Positions 12,050 through 60,710 of a stretch of 64,000 nucleotides of DNA are shown piece by piece. The notes beneath the pieces were generated by a model. It made no database searches. It was given only the letters and a program-made list of their open reading frames with translations, and was not told where the DNA came from. The stretch is from Meghimatium bilineatum (Eukaryota > Mollusca > Gastropoda > Stylommatophora > Philomycidae), in the NCBI GenBank assembly GCA_034231615.1, contig CM067298.1, positions 54,464,883-54,528,882 of the forward strand. The letters run 5' to 3'. A program made the position numbers and the translations under genes. Each line of letters begins with the position of its first letter. Positions within the stretch are counted from its first letter, which is position 1.

Positions 12050-14640
12050 CTATTTACACTACTAATAATGTCCTTGCGTTAGCTCCTCGTTGTATTTTGT
12101 AGTCATATTACAATTGTTTTTATCTTTTGATTCCATTCTATATTATGCCCCCATCCCAAACGGGGAACGTCTGTTGATAAAATTTGAACACCAATTATGT
12201 ATATAGGTATGCATATATATAAGAGCATTTGGAATAACATAACTTAGCAGCTAGAGCAAAATTGGGCAGTTTATAGTAGTGTATAGTTGAATGTGTACAG
12301 CATAATGTATTTTTCAGAATATAATATCTATAAACAAATGGTTCGTATTACTTTTATCATGGTATAGGTATCCTATGTAAACATTAATATCTACATGATT
12401 ATCCGCAAATTGGAAATGAGTGCAATAAAATTGCAACACAAATCAACGAGTTAATAAATGTATAAACAAATCCCGATACGGTATTTAAACTAGTGATCAA
12501 TCTGCTTACATATTGGTGGGAACCATATTCGAATTTATTGATTAGCTGCCACAAAATGTCGATCTGACATCAGACTTAATATTTGTGCTGGACCTCCCTT
12601 TTTATTTCAGGTGATCCCTTCACGCCTGATGAAGTGGAACGTAATAGTTTTAATTAATTTTGGACAACAGCAGCACTTAGGGCAGGTGCGTGTACACTGA
12701 AGTTCCATTGATGACGATACCGATTGGTAATCTGTAGGTTGCATACGAAAATATCACGTGGGACTGTATCGCAGTGTTTGGCATCTGATCTGTGAGCTCT
12801 TTATTCAGAAGATCGCGTATTATAGTGCATACTCTAGCGACAGATGAAAATTAGTTCTTTTTGTTGCTATGTATAATTGTGAATAACCCTGGAATTGAAA
12901 CGAGGTTTCAAAATGACAGTTCCACTACCGCGTTGATCTGGTTCATTGTGTTTCAAAAGGTAGCACTTAAGCAATAACAGTGATGTATTAATTTGTTTTT
13001 ACTATTCATCTTTGCTTATTCCAAAATACATTGCATTCACTCTTAGTTATTATTCGAAGAAGTGCTGATTGCAGTGAAAATTAATATTTTGAATCTATGG
13101 TTCATGTTTTCATTTAAATATTTGATTTTTCCTTTATAAATGTCTAATTTCTGGTATACAAAGCGTTTAGCAGTTTCGTAAACCGACAGACTAGCACATT
13201 TCCAAGGCCCTACAAATCATCTCTTCGCGATGCATTCCGATAACATACATTGTTAAATTCATGAAAAATACTCGGTAAATGCATTGGGGATCTACTCTGA
13301 TTTTTTTCTTACCAAAATAGAATGATAATTGATTGCATTTAGACAATACCCTTTATCGATGAATGTTATTCGGGACATCCGAAAAAAAACGGCCGTAGCA
13401 CAGTTTAATACAAGAACGTCAATCATGACACATCACTGAGATATAGGTGGAATAGTGTCCTGAGATATAAGGATAATTATTTTAATACAATTTCTAATGA
13501 CAGCATATTACTAAAACACATTTTTAACGCAAGTAACAGTATATTTGAGACAACGAAATACGGAAGCCATAAAGAAAGCAAAGTTCATGGTCAAAAGATA
13601 CCATGTTGACCATGGTCAAATGAGCACAAGGCATTGGAAAGAAAATACTAAGAATCCAAATAATGACATTCAATTGGAAGATGTGTGTAGAAATTAGAAC
13701 GTGGATGTGGTGTTCACAATATATGATTGTGACCAAGACTCGTCTATGTGGATGAACCATCCGTAGTCAAATTCTACTATCGAGCGTAAATGGTACTTTT
13801 ATACCACTTTGTCAGATGATAAAGGGTTATACATAAATGGATATATTATGTACTGGACCGTGTAATTGGACGAGGTTAATTCTCCGATAGCGTAGCACTT
13901 AGTATACATAGACGTAGTCGATCAATGTCAACTCCTTACTGACTATTTCCATCACGGTAACTATTGCTCAGTATCATAGTTGTCTCATAAAGTAACATAA
14001 AGTTGAAAGGTGGAGTTGGTAATCTATTTTCACGGCATAGTAGTGATTCCAAGTTTATGGACAGGTGTAAAGCTGCCACAGATAGAGAAATCTATCCTGG
14101 CCTATATGCACCAGAGTAAACCGTAGCCCAATGCAGGCAGGTTTTCAGTCTCAAATCCCACGATGGATCGTGCTGGTAAACCGATAACGAACGCAAAAAC
14201 AATGCAAAAAGTACATTTCCGTTGTCTTTTCCACAATTCTTGTATTTCATTTAATTTTACGCATAAACCAGTTTTTTTTTAAATAGAAGACTACACACAA
14301 GACTCAAATCCGAAAGAAACATCATATTGCTGGTGTCCCCTTTTACGCTTGAAACAAAATTAGGTAATGTGGTATTAAGCGTGTATTTTTTGCTACCATC
14401 ACAATACCTTATGAATAATGTGTTCAATATCACTTTATGTGCCCTAGCGTTCCAAGAAAATATGCTATCCAATCTCAGCAAATCTGATACCAATATTTAT
14501 TGGTGTAAACTGCAAATTATATTTGATAGTTGTCATATGTGGGTTACGTCATTAATGATATATTTGAGGACGGTTTTATTTGTTATATTTTTTGTTCAAA
14601 TTGTATATATTTTTTTTTCTTATAAAGTAAAGCCCCATTG
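12050..14640. other. Intergenic stretch, nothing recognised
   Basis: AT-rich sequence without long open frames, repeats or recognisable element ends. Confidence 0.4.
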
Positions 14641-14760
14641 TCTACAGCTTAGATGTGGTCCTTGTTTGTGTGTGTCATGTGACTATTCTGTCCAGAACGT
14701 TGTCTTCCCAATGAACTCCTTGAACACCTCTCTGCCTTGGGCCATGTGGCTTGCATTACT
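14640..14760 (-). mobile_element. LINE 3' end fragment, antisense
   Basis: The minus strand reads NASHMAQGREVFKEFIGKTT, the C-terminal peptide of the LINE family also found at 42,230 (HMAQDRDGFREFIGKTT). A 38-bp minisatellite starts directly at its edge. Confidence 0.65.
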
Positions 14761-15050
14761 ACGTTCTACGTGTTATTACTTTCTCACAACAAATCACTAC
14801 GTACTACGTGTTATTACTTTCTCACAACATATCACTACGTACTTTTTGTTATTATTTTCTCACAACATATCACTACGTACTACGTGTTATTACTTTCTCA
14901 CAACATATCACTACGTACTACGTGTTATTACTTTGTCACAACATATCACTACGTACTACGTGTTATTACTTTGTCACAACATATCACTACGTACTACGAG
15001 TTATTACTTTCTCACAACATATCACTATGTACTACGTATTGTTAATCACA
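14755..15050. repeat. 38-bp minisatellite, about 8 copies
   Basis: Unit ttattactttctcacaacat then atcactacgtactacgtg. It keeps three frames open because 38 is not a multiple of three and the unit lacks stops on this strand; this explains long but spurious reading frames. Confidence 0.92.
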
Positions 15051-15359
15051 CAGTGTAGTACTGACCATTAAATTTTCCAAGGCCCTCGTTGTTTTTATCG
15101 GGTACAGTCTGATTCTTCGCTATTTGGTTAACAACAGAAAGAGATTGCATTATTACTTGTCAATTACAGCTGAGATCTAATACTGTTAAGTACGATCATA
15201 ACACAATTCACACAATACATATATTACGAGTATGTAGCTATTCGTGTGTTGTGTCCTTTGCAGAACGTTGTCCTCAGTGCTATTCTGTAAGCATATATGT
15301 TCTATGTAAGCTCTCCAGACTCTTCCAGCTTCACCTTCAAGAGGTTCTTGGTTATTGAT

Positions 15360-15480
15360 TATAAGCTAGCATCATAGCATATGGGACATTCCCACAATTG
15401 ATCTGCTCTCCGTTTCAACAACAATTCGAGTGTATGTAGACTCAAAGTCCAGTCAAGTGTTGATTACGTGATTTTCGATT
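15360..15480 (-). mobile_element. RNase H-bearing retroelement, C-terminal fragment
   Basis: The minus strand reads TLDWTLSLHTLELLLKRRAD then QLWECPICYDASL, with the terminal CPIC pair intact. Confidence 0.65.
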
Positions 15481-15619
15481 CTTTCCAAAAAAGAGTACAT
15501 TTTCTTCCCTCTCATTTAATCACTTTCTTTCATGCCATTCTTTGTATTTGTCCATTTACAGTTTCATTGTCAACATCTTCATTTTGCAATAAATGTATGA
15601 CTGATTAAATTAACTCAGT

Positions 15620-16045
15620 TATATCTCTTTTCATATGGGTACGAGACGTGGACAATAAACAAACTGGAAAGTGGTAAATTAGAGGCAACAGAGATGTGGT
15701 TCTGTAGAAGAATGCTGAGAATATCATGGACTGTTCGAAAAACTAATGTGGAGGTGCTGAAAGAGTCAAATGCGAAACGGACCTTAATCAATAATATAAG
15801 AAAAAGACACTCTTCATTTTTTGGCCACTTTTTGAGACAAGATGTTTAGGAACATAGTCACAACAGGCAAGATTGAAGACAACAGAGACAGTGGGTGAGA
15901 ACATGAGAAAATATTAGAAAGTTTGACAACCTGGCACGGCAGGGAAACAACAACGAGCTTGATACATAATACAGGAGACAGAGAGCTGTGGAAAGCCATG
16001 ATCGTCTACGCCAGTCGGCATGGCACATGATGATGATGATGATGG
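15620..16045 (+). mobile_element. RTE-type LINE fragment with (TGA)n tail
   Basis: Reads YETWTINKLESGKLEATEMW, FCRRMLRISWTVRKTNVEVL and NIRKRHSSFFGHFLRQD, then degrades and ends catgatgatgatgatgatgg. A short (TGA)n 3' tail instead of poly-A is typical of RTE-clade LINEs. Confidence 0.72.
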
Positions 16046-16049
16046 TATG

Positions 16050-16430
16050 TCTTTTCAGTACTGTATCTTCAAGAGGTTTACATATGTGTCCATCATAGTC
16101 TTGGTCTGCCTCTGGTCCTCTTTCTGGAAGCTTTCCCTTCATGATTAATCTTTCTACACAACTTTGTCTTTTCTATATGTTCAATAAGTTCAAATCCCGT
16201 TCTTTTTGTAGTTTTGAGGCGCCAGTCTTCTTCAATGTTCAGGCCTTTATGAACGTATGTATTGGATCATCTTTCTGTCCATAATATTCTCATCATCTTT
16301 CTGTCCATAATATTCTCAGCACCTTTCTATATAATTTCATGTCAAATGCTGATATTTGTTTTCATTGTAGATGCCATTGTCCAAATCTCACACACATATC
16401 TTGCCACTGAAAAAAGTATAGCTTATTAAT
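16050..16430 (-). mobile_element. LINE fragment, antisense, with internal duplication
   Basis: The minus strand reads like a LINE C-terminal region (YNENKYQHLT, MIQYVHKGLNIEEDWRLKTT, GKLPERGPEADQ). A 26-bp piece (tcatctttctgtccataata) is duplicated in tandem near 16,270-16,320. It lies tail to tail with the preceding fragment. Confidence 0.55.
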
Positions 16431-17217
16431 AGTTATATATTTGTTTTTATATGTTCCCTTTGCCATAAATTTTGCATATGTTTTTATGACTACCAACACT
16501 ACGTGTGGAAGTTCAATCTTGAAAAATGGTCTTTCATCTAGATACTATTTTGTGTTTTTTTAATAAAACAGGGTGCTAGATTTTTATCGAACCTTTAAAG
16601 ACATGAATAATTGTACATTAAAACTTCCCTTGTCCGTGTCATGGATGGGAATTGGGAAATGCTATGTTAGACACGTATTGTCATATATTAAACTGCATAG
16701 AGATGATACGATCTTCACTACAACCGCCAGTTTTTACTATCCCAGAAGATGTAGTAATCATTCCCGTTGGCTTGGACCACATAGCAGCTGCTTGTGAAAC
16801 AAAAATATGTCCAGTTGAGCTCTAAATGCCAATACAAATGATACTATTTTAATAGGTTACAATAAATAAAATATAACTCGAGACAAATAATGTTTATACA
16901 CTTAACATAATAATAAAAACCAATTAATAATAATGCACATACATGCAATGGAAAAGGAAGCCTTAATTTACTACCATTTTAGACTGAAGGGCTCTATACA
17001 TCAAGCAATTGTTTGACACAAAATACAGAGCTATTGTTTGTGCTGTGAACTAAGAATAATTTAAAATAACTACACAAAACAGGATTTTTATGGGGGTGGT
17101 GAAAAATTCTTGATTACTATTCTAGTACCCTTCTCTTTGCATCTCTATTTCTTGCATTTTCAGATGATGTTGCCATTCAGAAATTAGAAAACCAGATCTG
17201 AAAAAAAAGCTACAGCC

Positions 17218-54979
<37,762 letters not shown>

Positions 54980-55000
54980 GTGAGACGAAAATATATTTAG

Positions 55001-55479
55001 TGCTACGTGAGTAATGTTATCTGCATGAATGGATGCGTCGCGTCCGGTTGCGAAACGCATCCAAGATGGAGACCAACGCATCCGGATAATATATAGCTCA
55101 TAGACATAATTACTGGCTGTGGAGAGATCGTGCAAAGATCTTGCAGGTCGTGCAAATGTCGTGCACGTCACAAAAAGGTCGCGCAGGTGGTACAGAAAGC
55201 ATGCAGTGAGCGCGTAGGGTTGAGGAGAGGTGGTGCACTGGTTGGGCCGTGGGTCACACCTGAAACTGGACGAACTTTTAGTTTTTAGGAGATATCAATA
55301 AACCAGAGGTGGGTGTGTTCACTGTTCACGCCCACTGTCAATTCAATTGCAATTAGAAAATTCAAGGGAAATAAGAGATACCCTTCAATTGTCCCTTGGT
55401 GAAATCAGGGGAGGCAAGCCAGAAACTTGGCAGGTAGACATCATCTAGTACCATTTCTGCAACAAAGGTTGGCTGCAAC
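55001..55479. other. VMAT 3' flank or intron 13, no feature recognised
   Basis: Follows the exon 13 donor. It contains short repeats such as gtcgtgcaaatgtcgtgcacgtc near 55.15 kb. I saw no convincing terminal VMAT exon (acceptor followed by a short acidic reading frame and stop). Confidence 0.4.
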
Positions 55480-55760
55480 AGATCTCAACATCCCCTGCCT
55501 CTTGTTTTGGTGATGCACTCTGCTAGACTGTACCCTGTCCATCTTGTGATGTTATTCTCCCACACGTATCGCGTATCTCTGTCTACCTCGTGTTCGTTTC
55601 CCTTTGACTTTACCTTCAAGTAAGGTCTTCAATAAGGTGTCATTTCTTTTAATGTGTCCAAAATATTTTATTTGTCTAATCTTGATTTGTCTTAGTAATT
55701 CTTTCTTCATATTAAGTGTTTTTAGAACCTCTTAACTTTGTTTAGTTCCTTCTCTTGTGG
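55480..55760 (-). mobile_element. LINE fragment, antisense
   Basis: The minus strand reads as a degraded reverse-transcriptase C-terminal region, and the plus strand shares wording with the fragment at 29,330-29,480 (ctgtaccctgtccatcttgtg versus ctgtatcctgtccgtctcgtg). Stops in all frames. Confidence 0.45.
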
Positions 55761-56069
55761 CAACGAATACAGTGTATATTATAATAACGTTAAATGCACA
55801 CACAGTTTCGCATTAGCATTTCACTCAACCAACAAAATATATTTCACTTTCAAACTGAACACAATGATTGCAGAATATTTTGCTTTATGATTTTTATTTA
55901 AAACAAAATTAAATTCTGTATATTGTCATTTCTTGCATCCAATATCTTAAAGATGAGTATAACTCAATCTTTATTTATTATGTAACAACGATCTGGATAC
56001 ATAATACTGGAGATAGAGATACATGATCATATATGATTATATATAGTAAATATATATAATATAATATAT

Positions 56070-56760
56070 AATATTCAGCCCATCCTTCTTCATGGAAGAG
56101 AAACATGGACAGTAAACAAAATTAATTGTGCAGGATAAGGTGGAGTCATCTGATATGTGGTTTTTAAGAAGAATGATGAATATTTTTCCCGGCATGGACA
56201 GCCAAGAAAAGTAATGTACAAGTGTTCAGTGATGCAGGAAGAGTAGAAAGGTAATGTACAAGTTTTCAGTGATGCAGGAAGAGTAGAAAAGTAATGTACA
56301 AGTTTTCAGTCATGCATGAAGAGTAGAAAAGTAATGTACAAGTTTTCAGTGATGCAGGAAGAGTAGAAAAGTAATGTACAAGTATTCAGTCATGCATGAA
56401 GAGTAGAAAAGTAATGTACAAGCTTTCAGTGATGCAGGAAGAGTAGAAAAGTAATGTACAAGTTTTCAGTGATGCAGGAAGAGTAGAAAAGTAATGTACA
56501 AGTTTTCAGTGATGCAGGAAGAGTAGAAAAGTAATGTACAAGTTTTCAGTGATGCAGGAAGAGTAGAAAAGTAATGTACAAGTTTTCAGTCATGCAGGAA
56601 GAGTAGAAAAGTAATGTACAAGTTTTCAGTCATGCATGAAGAGTAGAAAAGGACAACTTATAGCAAAAATTAAAATCAGAAAATCAAGATTTTTAGGGTT
56701 GAAAAACAATTGTTTTGGAAAAACAGTTTTGATGAAAAACGGAACTAGAACATTTAGTAA
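56070..56760 (+). mobile_element. LINE fragment, reverse-transcriptase C-terminal end
   Basis: Plus-strand frames give SSDMWFLRRMMNIF and, after the 40-bp array, KIKIRKSRFLG, matching the C-terminal region of other LINE copies here (FCRRMLRISWTVRKTNVEVL at ~15.7 kb). Heavily mutated and interrupted by the minisatellite. Confidence 0.6.
56207..56650. repeat. 40-bp minisatellite, about 11 copies, seeded in a LINE
   Basis: Unit aaaagtaatgtacaagtttt followed by cagtgatgcaggaagagtag, repeated about eleven times with a few changes (catgcatg for gatgcagg, one ctttc). The sequence before and after is LINE reverse-transcriptase C-terminal coding DNA (WFLRRMM... and LIAKIKIRKSRFLG in degraded form), and the unit corresponds to the SNVQVFSDAGRVE stretch between them. 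Thus an internal LINE segment was amplified. Confidence 0.9.
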
Positions 56761-56924
56761 CCACTAATTAGCTAATGTGTGATGTCATTCAGTGAGTTGT
56801 GTAAACGTCCTCCTGTAGGATGTGTAGATGTCATTGTGTGGGATATGTATGTGTCATACTGTAAATGCATATAATATGCCATGTGATATGTGTATAATAT
56901 GATTCAAACCTAATTCCACTATAA

Positions 56925-58371
56925 CTAATTTGACTTGGACTTCTTGGGACCAGAAGCTGGAGAGGCCTGCATATCGGGAGATACTTGAAGAAGATGTGTC
57001 TCCATTATAAACTTCATTTGTTTTGTTTCATTCCTTATAGTCCATGCTCTTTGCTCTATTTTACCTATTGTAGAGTGCATTAGCTCTCCGCCCTGCTCTC
57101 CATGAAATCCTAGACCAAATCTGTATCTGTCTAGCCATGGCACACAATGAAATTCTAAAATGTGCTGTTTGGGTATAACTTTTTGAGGAAAGAATCTTCT
57201 GTACAGTGTCACGTATGTCTTAATGCATGCTTGTATATCTGAGATAGACTGTGTGTATAGGGGATGTGAATGAGATACTAAATTGTGTATATCACTGTAT
57301 GCATTGCTCAGAGCATCAAACAGGTTACGAACTTTGAATGCTTTCTCAATAATTGAATATGTGGATGTATATTCGGTTGTTGTTGCTACAATTGTCTTGG
57401 TTAAGTCAGTGTATACTGGTGTTGTGAGATATTTGTTGCAGTGATTGCCATTGAAAGATCTACTGTGAAATGATTGTATGTAAATATGATGTTTGTGTAG
57501 TATTTCGTCTAGTTTAGAACACACTGGACCAGACCTGGTAGTAAGTGGAACATAAAGCAAGTTATGCAAAGTGTCCTCACATGCTGACAGTTTTGTCTGG
57601 AACACTTCCTTTTGAACAGGATCAGTTTTAAACACAACACATCCTTGCAAGAGCTCCATTTCGGAAGTCTTGCATTCAAAGAGTTTCCAGTTACTACCAT
57701 ATCTGGACAGTGTTTCTGCTTTTTTATTTCTGTTTTCACTGGTATCCTGTTCTATTGCTGCATCTATAGTGTCTGCTTCAATCTCTAAGAGTGTATGGTG
57801 TTTGTGAACTATACCAAGAAGAATGTGTAAGTATGGTGGACAGACTCTATCAATGTCAATATCTAACAATGGGGAATGTATACTATTGTGATAAAACTTT
57901 GCGTACTCCTTTCTCTCAAGTCCATATTTTCTAAATCTACGATTATCTGTGTACAGCATAGTAAGTGTTCGTTCATGAATAACTGTTTGAGGTTTCTGTA
58001 TGTCTGGTTTTTCTTGCAAGCACCACAAACAAGGAAATGTGCCTTGAGCTCCAGACAATCCATTTACTTTACATAAGAAGTCATAATCCCCAAACAGAAA
58101 TGTCACTATCTTTTTCCCTTTCCACTCTATTCCCTCTACTTGTTTAATGTTTTCCCTAAGATCCGCTATCATAACTGTTAAGTTATGAGTGTCTTTAATT
58201 TTTGTAAGTGTCTTTAATTTTTGCCATTCCTATCATAGTGGTATTGAATTTGGAATTAGGTCTGTCTATATTCCCTATTTGTAAAAATGTTTTTAAACTG
58301 CTCTTACCGTGATCTCCTCCAAATTTCACCCAAATTTCATTGTCTGGTATGTGTCTATCGTGCCATGTCAA
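56925..58371 (-). pseudogene. RAG1-like catalytic core
   Basis: Opens with VKFGGDHGKSSLKTF (Asp codon 58,312-58,314), is broken by a 19-bp duplication at 58,189-58,222, then runs open for about 415 codons to its natural-looking stop at 56,925. Ordered motifs: FLFGDYDFLCKVNGLSG (Asp codon 58,086-58,088), CLWC, PPYLHILLGIVHKHH, HILEFHCVPWLDRY, GFHGEQGGELMH (Glu codon 57,096-57,098) and a Lys/Ser-rich end. Asp/Asp/Glu plus C2H2 zinc ligands is the RAG1/Transib-type RNase H-like arrangement. Which Glu is catalytic is uncertain, as two lie four residues apart. Confidence 0.75.
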
Positions 58372-58994
58372 CTATCCTAAATTGTCGTGCTTGTCTAATA
58401 TACTAACTACATACTTCTGAATATCTACAATTGATACATAAGGAAATACAACTTGCATGTTATCTACTCTAAATTCTTTTGTTTCTACTTGAACATGTTC
58501 AGACACGAGACTCTTTGCCAGACTTCGTTTACATCTTTCAAGGGGTAGATGCAAACCAGCCTCCTTCAAGAACTTCCTCTGGATTCTCAGTTGGCTCCAT
58601 GTTAGCCCCGTGGCTTCCTTCATGATCAGTGCATTTTTCTCGTCCATGTCTATTTTTACATTTATTCCTGCTCTCTCACAAATTTCATATCGTTGTCTAG
58701 CAGGAATTTTCTTTAGTTCAGCAACGTGTTGCTTCTCTAAAGAATCTTTGGCCTGACCTGCAATATGTTTCCGTACACTGCATAGCAAATTAGTTCTTCT
58801 TCTTTTTGTTGGTGTGCCAATTAGATTTGTTTGTTTTCGTGGAACTATTATTCTTTGAAACACTAAAGGTTGTCCTCCTGTTTTGCACCGTAAAAGTTTA
58901 TTAGGGTTGTTGTAAAGCTTCCTTTAATTAGATGTGTGAGTAATAATTCCTCCTTATTTGTCAATGGTTCTGATATAGGTTTGTTGATATATTT
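58372..58994 (-). pseudogene. RAG1-like element, middle basic region
   Basis: Two frames: about 58,950-58,994 reads KYINKPISEPLTNKEELL and LLTHLIK, then a frameshift near 58,940 leads to RKLYNNPNKLLRCKTGGQ and PLVFQRIIVPRKQTN. The rest is open to an in-frame TAG at 58,372-58,374. The region is rich in Lys/Arg (TPTKRRRTNLLCSVRKHIAG) and amphipathic segments (LEKQHVAELKKIPARQR), as expected of a DNA-binding part. The frame continues beyond the TAG into the catalytic core (WHDRHIPDNEIWVKFGGD), so the stop is a mutation. Confidence 0.65.
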
Positions 58995-59494
58995 TTAAAA
59001 ACTAAAGTCATGTTTCATCATGGGAGAAGTGGCGCTGTCTGATGTTAACTTTCTGAATTCAGAAACTGTACATGTTGTAACTGCAGGATATATGCTAGTT
59101 ATAGCAGAATCGTGTATGTTATTGGGCGTTGAAGGTCTAAAATATGTGGAGGGTGTGCTGATATAACTACATTGTGGATATGCAGGAGTTGTAAATGTGG
59201 AAGGTGTGCTGTTATAGTGAAGATGTGCAAATGCAGGTGTAAATATGGAAGGTGTGCTGGTATAGCTACATTGTGGATATGCAGTTGTTGCAAATGTGGA
59301 AAATATTCCATTATTATATGGAAGACAACGGCGAGCTGTGGGTACTGTTAAATTTGTTGGATTGTTATTACTATTGGTGAGTTGTGGAGACAATCTTGCT
59401 GTCACTGGCATTAGAATATCTGCCTCGGTTTCTGTAGCAGGAAATAACACAGGCACAGATACATCATGATCATTATCAGAATTATCAAAAACTC
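58995..59494 (-). pseudogene. RAG1-like element, low-complexity linker
   Basis: Continues from MKESFDNSDNDHD into a stretch rich in Ser, Thr, Pro and Tyr, with repeats such as YPQCSY, PSTF and TPAYPQC, ending SPMMKHDFSF and an in-frame TAA at ~58,995. The same frame continues after the stop (KYINKPISEPLTNKEELL), so the TAA is a single nonsense change within a poly-A/T run. No fold is predicted; it is a likely disordered spacer between zinc domain and core. Confidence 0.65.
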
Positions 59495-59498
59495 TCTT

Positions 59499-59880
59499 TC
59501 ATTTTATGCTGCCACAGTTCATACTTTGATGATGACTACACACGGAACATTCTAAAACAGTTAGGTTAGGATTAAAATCCATCCAGATGTGGGCACTTTT
59601 AGTAGCTATCAATTTGGCTCGAGCTAGAGATTTACTATCCTTGTTGATTTTGAGTTTATGATTTCGCATTACACACTTGATACACAATGTGGTTGAATGT
59701 TTTGTTTCACTATCGTACATGATATGTATCCCATATATACTAGCCAGGTCACTTTGATATAAGCTACAGGACAGTGGTTTCTTCTGCATCCTTTTATCTT
59801 TCTTAGATAATGTTCTTCCTGCACAAATTCTGCACAAATCATTCAAAAATCGCATGTGTAGTGAACTGCAGTGATCCATT
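59499..59880 (-). pseudogene. RAG1-like N-terminal zinc domain
   Basis: 126 codons from ATG at 59,879, immediately after a splice acceptor (tttcaaaacag). Cysteine pairs fall at about residues 16/19 (LCRICAG), 66/69 (LCIKC) and 111/114 (CSVC), with HSTT just before the second pair and IWMDFNPN before the third. This order and spacing is the signature of the RAG1 N-terminal zinc-binding region. The frame ends in TGA just after CSVC (NCGSIK), and the protein continues in another frame (MKESFDNSDND), so one indel separates this part from the rest. Confidence 0.8.
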
Positions 59881-60710
59881 CTGTTTTGAAATACATTTAA
59901 AAATATTATTAACACATTTTCACAAAAGAAACGTATAACATATATTTATTACAATAGTAAATTACTTCTGTGTATGTGTAGCATGCAACGAACTTATTCG
60001 AACGGTTATGGGGATCCAACCGCGATTGATAACTATCACACAGAACAAGTTCGTAGCGTTAATGCTACACAAAGAATGAATCTTTTACATGATCTAATTG
60101 CGCAATGTAACTAATTTCGATCATATTTGCACAAGTAAAATGAGATCTAACTAGATATACATGCTAAACTAGTGTTTGATGGTGGCACAATAGGTTTATT
60201 TTGGACTTAATATTTGTCGACCACGAATTGATAAATTATCATGAAGACAAGTTCGTAGCGTTAATGCTACACAAAGAATGAATCTTTTACATGATCTAAT
60301 TGCGCAATGTAACTAATTTCGATCATATTTGCACAAGTAAAATGAGATCTAATTAGATATACATGCTAAACTAGTGTTTGATGGTGGCATAATAGGTTTA
60401 TTTTGGACTTATATTTGCCGACCACGAATATAAAAATTATCATGAAGACAAGTTCGTAGCGTTAATGCTACAAAAAGAATGAATCTTTTACATGATCTAA
60501 TTGCGTAATGTAACTAATTTCGATCATATTTGCACAAGTAAAATGAGATCTAACTAGATATACATGCTAAACTAGTGTCTGATGGTGGCATAATAGGTTT
60601 ATTTTGCACATTCTTATGGTAAACGATGATCTAACAAATTTGACACTGTATGTAAAGTAATGATATTAGGCCTACTAAATTAACATGAAGAACAACGAAA
60701 TTGTCTTACC
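59881..60710 (-). other. Probable 5' intron of the RAG1-like element
   Basis: On the minus strand, tatacag|gtaagac at 60,710/60,709 is a strong donor, and tttcaaaacag|aatgg at 59,881/59,880 is an acceptor placed one base before the start codon. Together they suggest a non-coding first exon upstream of 60,710 and an intron of ~830 bp. The intron contains three ~200-bp tandem repeats. The extent of the first exon and the promoter are not visible. Confidence 0.5.
60046..60608. repeat. Three ~200-bp tandem repeats
   Basis: Three units begin with caagttcgtagcgttaatg at about 60,046, 60,250 and 60,450 and share the order aagaatgaatcttttacatg, gcgcaatgtaactaatttcg, aatgagatctaactagatat, gataataggtttattttg (with small changes). 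Identity is high, so the amplification is recent relative to the decayed transposase. They lie within the probable 5' intron of the RAG1-like element. Confidence 0.85.

Larger units (their letters stand above)
56925..59880 (-). pseudogene. RAG1-like transposase (N-RAG-TP-like), decayed
   Basis: A DNA-transposon protein read on the minus strand from ATG at 59,879 to the stop at ~56,925. In order: an N-terminal zinc domain with CRIC, CIKC and CSVC pairs, as in the RAG1 N-terminal region; a Ser/Thr/Pro/Tyr-rich linker; a helical Lys/Arg-rich middle part; then a core with Asp in FGGDHGKS, Asp in FLFGDYDFLCKVNGLSG, a CLWC pair, H-x4-H (HILEFH) and Glu in GFHGEQGGEL. In vertebrate RAG1 the second catalytic Asp also lies about 20 residues before a CxxC, and H-x4-H is followed by the catalytic Glu at nearly the same spacing. 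Molluscs (Aplysia) are known to carry N-RAG-TP elements with the RAG1 N-terminal region. This copy is dead: two in-frame stops, two frameshifts and a 19-bp duplication. It lies antisense, inside or 3' of the VMAT locus. Assignment rests on motifs, not on a search. Confidence 0.8.

Noticed and set aside
14327..15058. A 243-codon open frame rich in YYFLTTYHYVLR-type repeats
   Set aside because: It is the translation of a 38-bp minisatellite that lacks stops; all three plus frames are open over it.
55855..55915. A terminal VMAT exon after gattgcag with a short frame to TAA
   Set aside because: No polypyrimidine tract and the peptide (NILLYDFYLKQN) has no similarity to VMAT tails.
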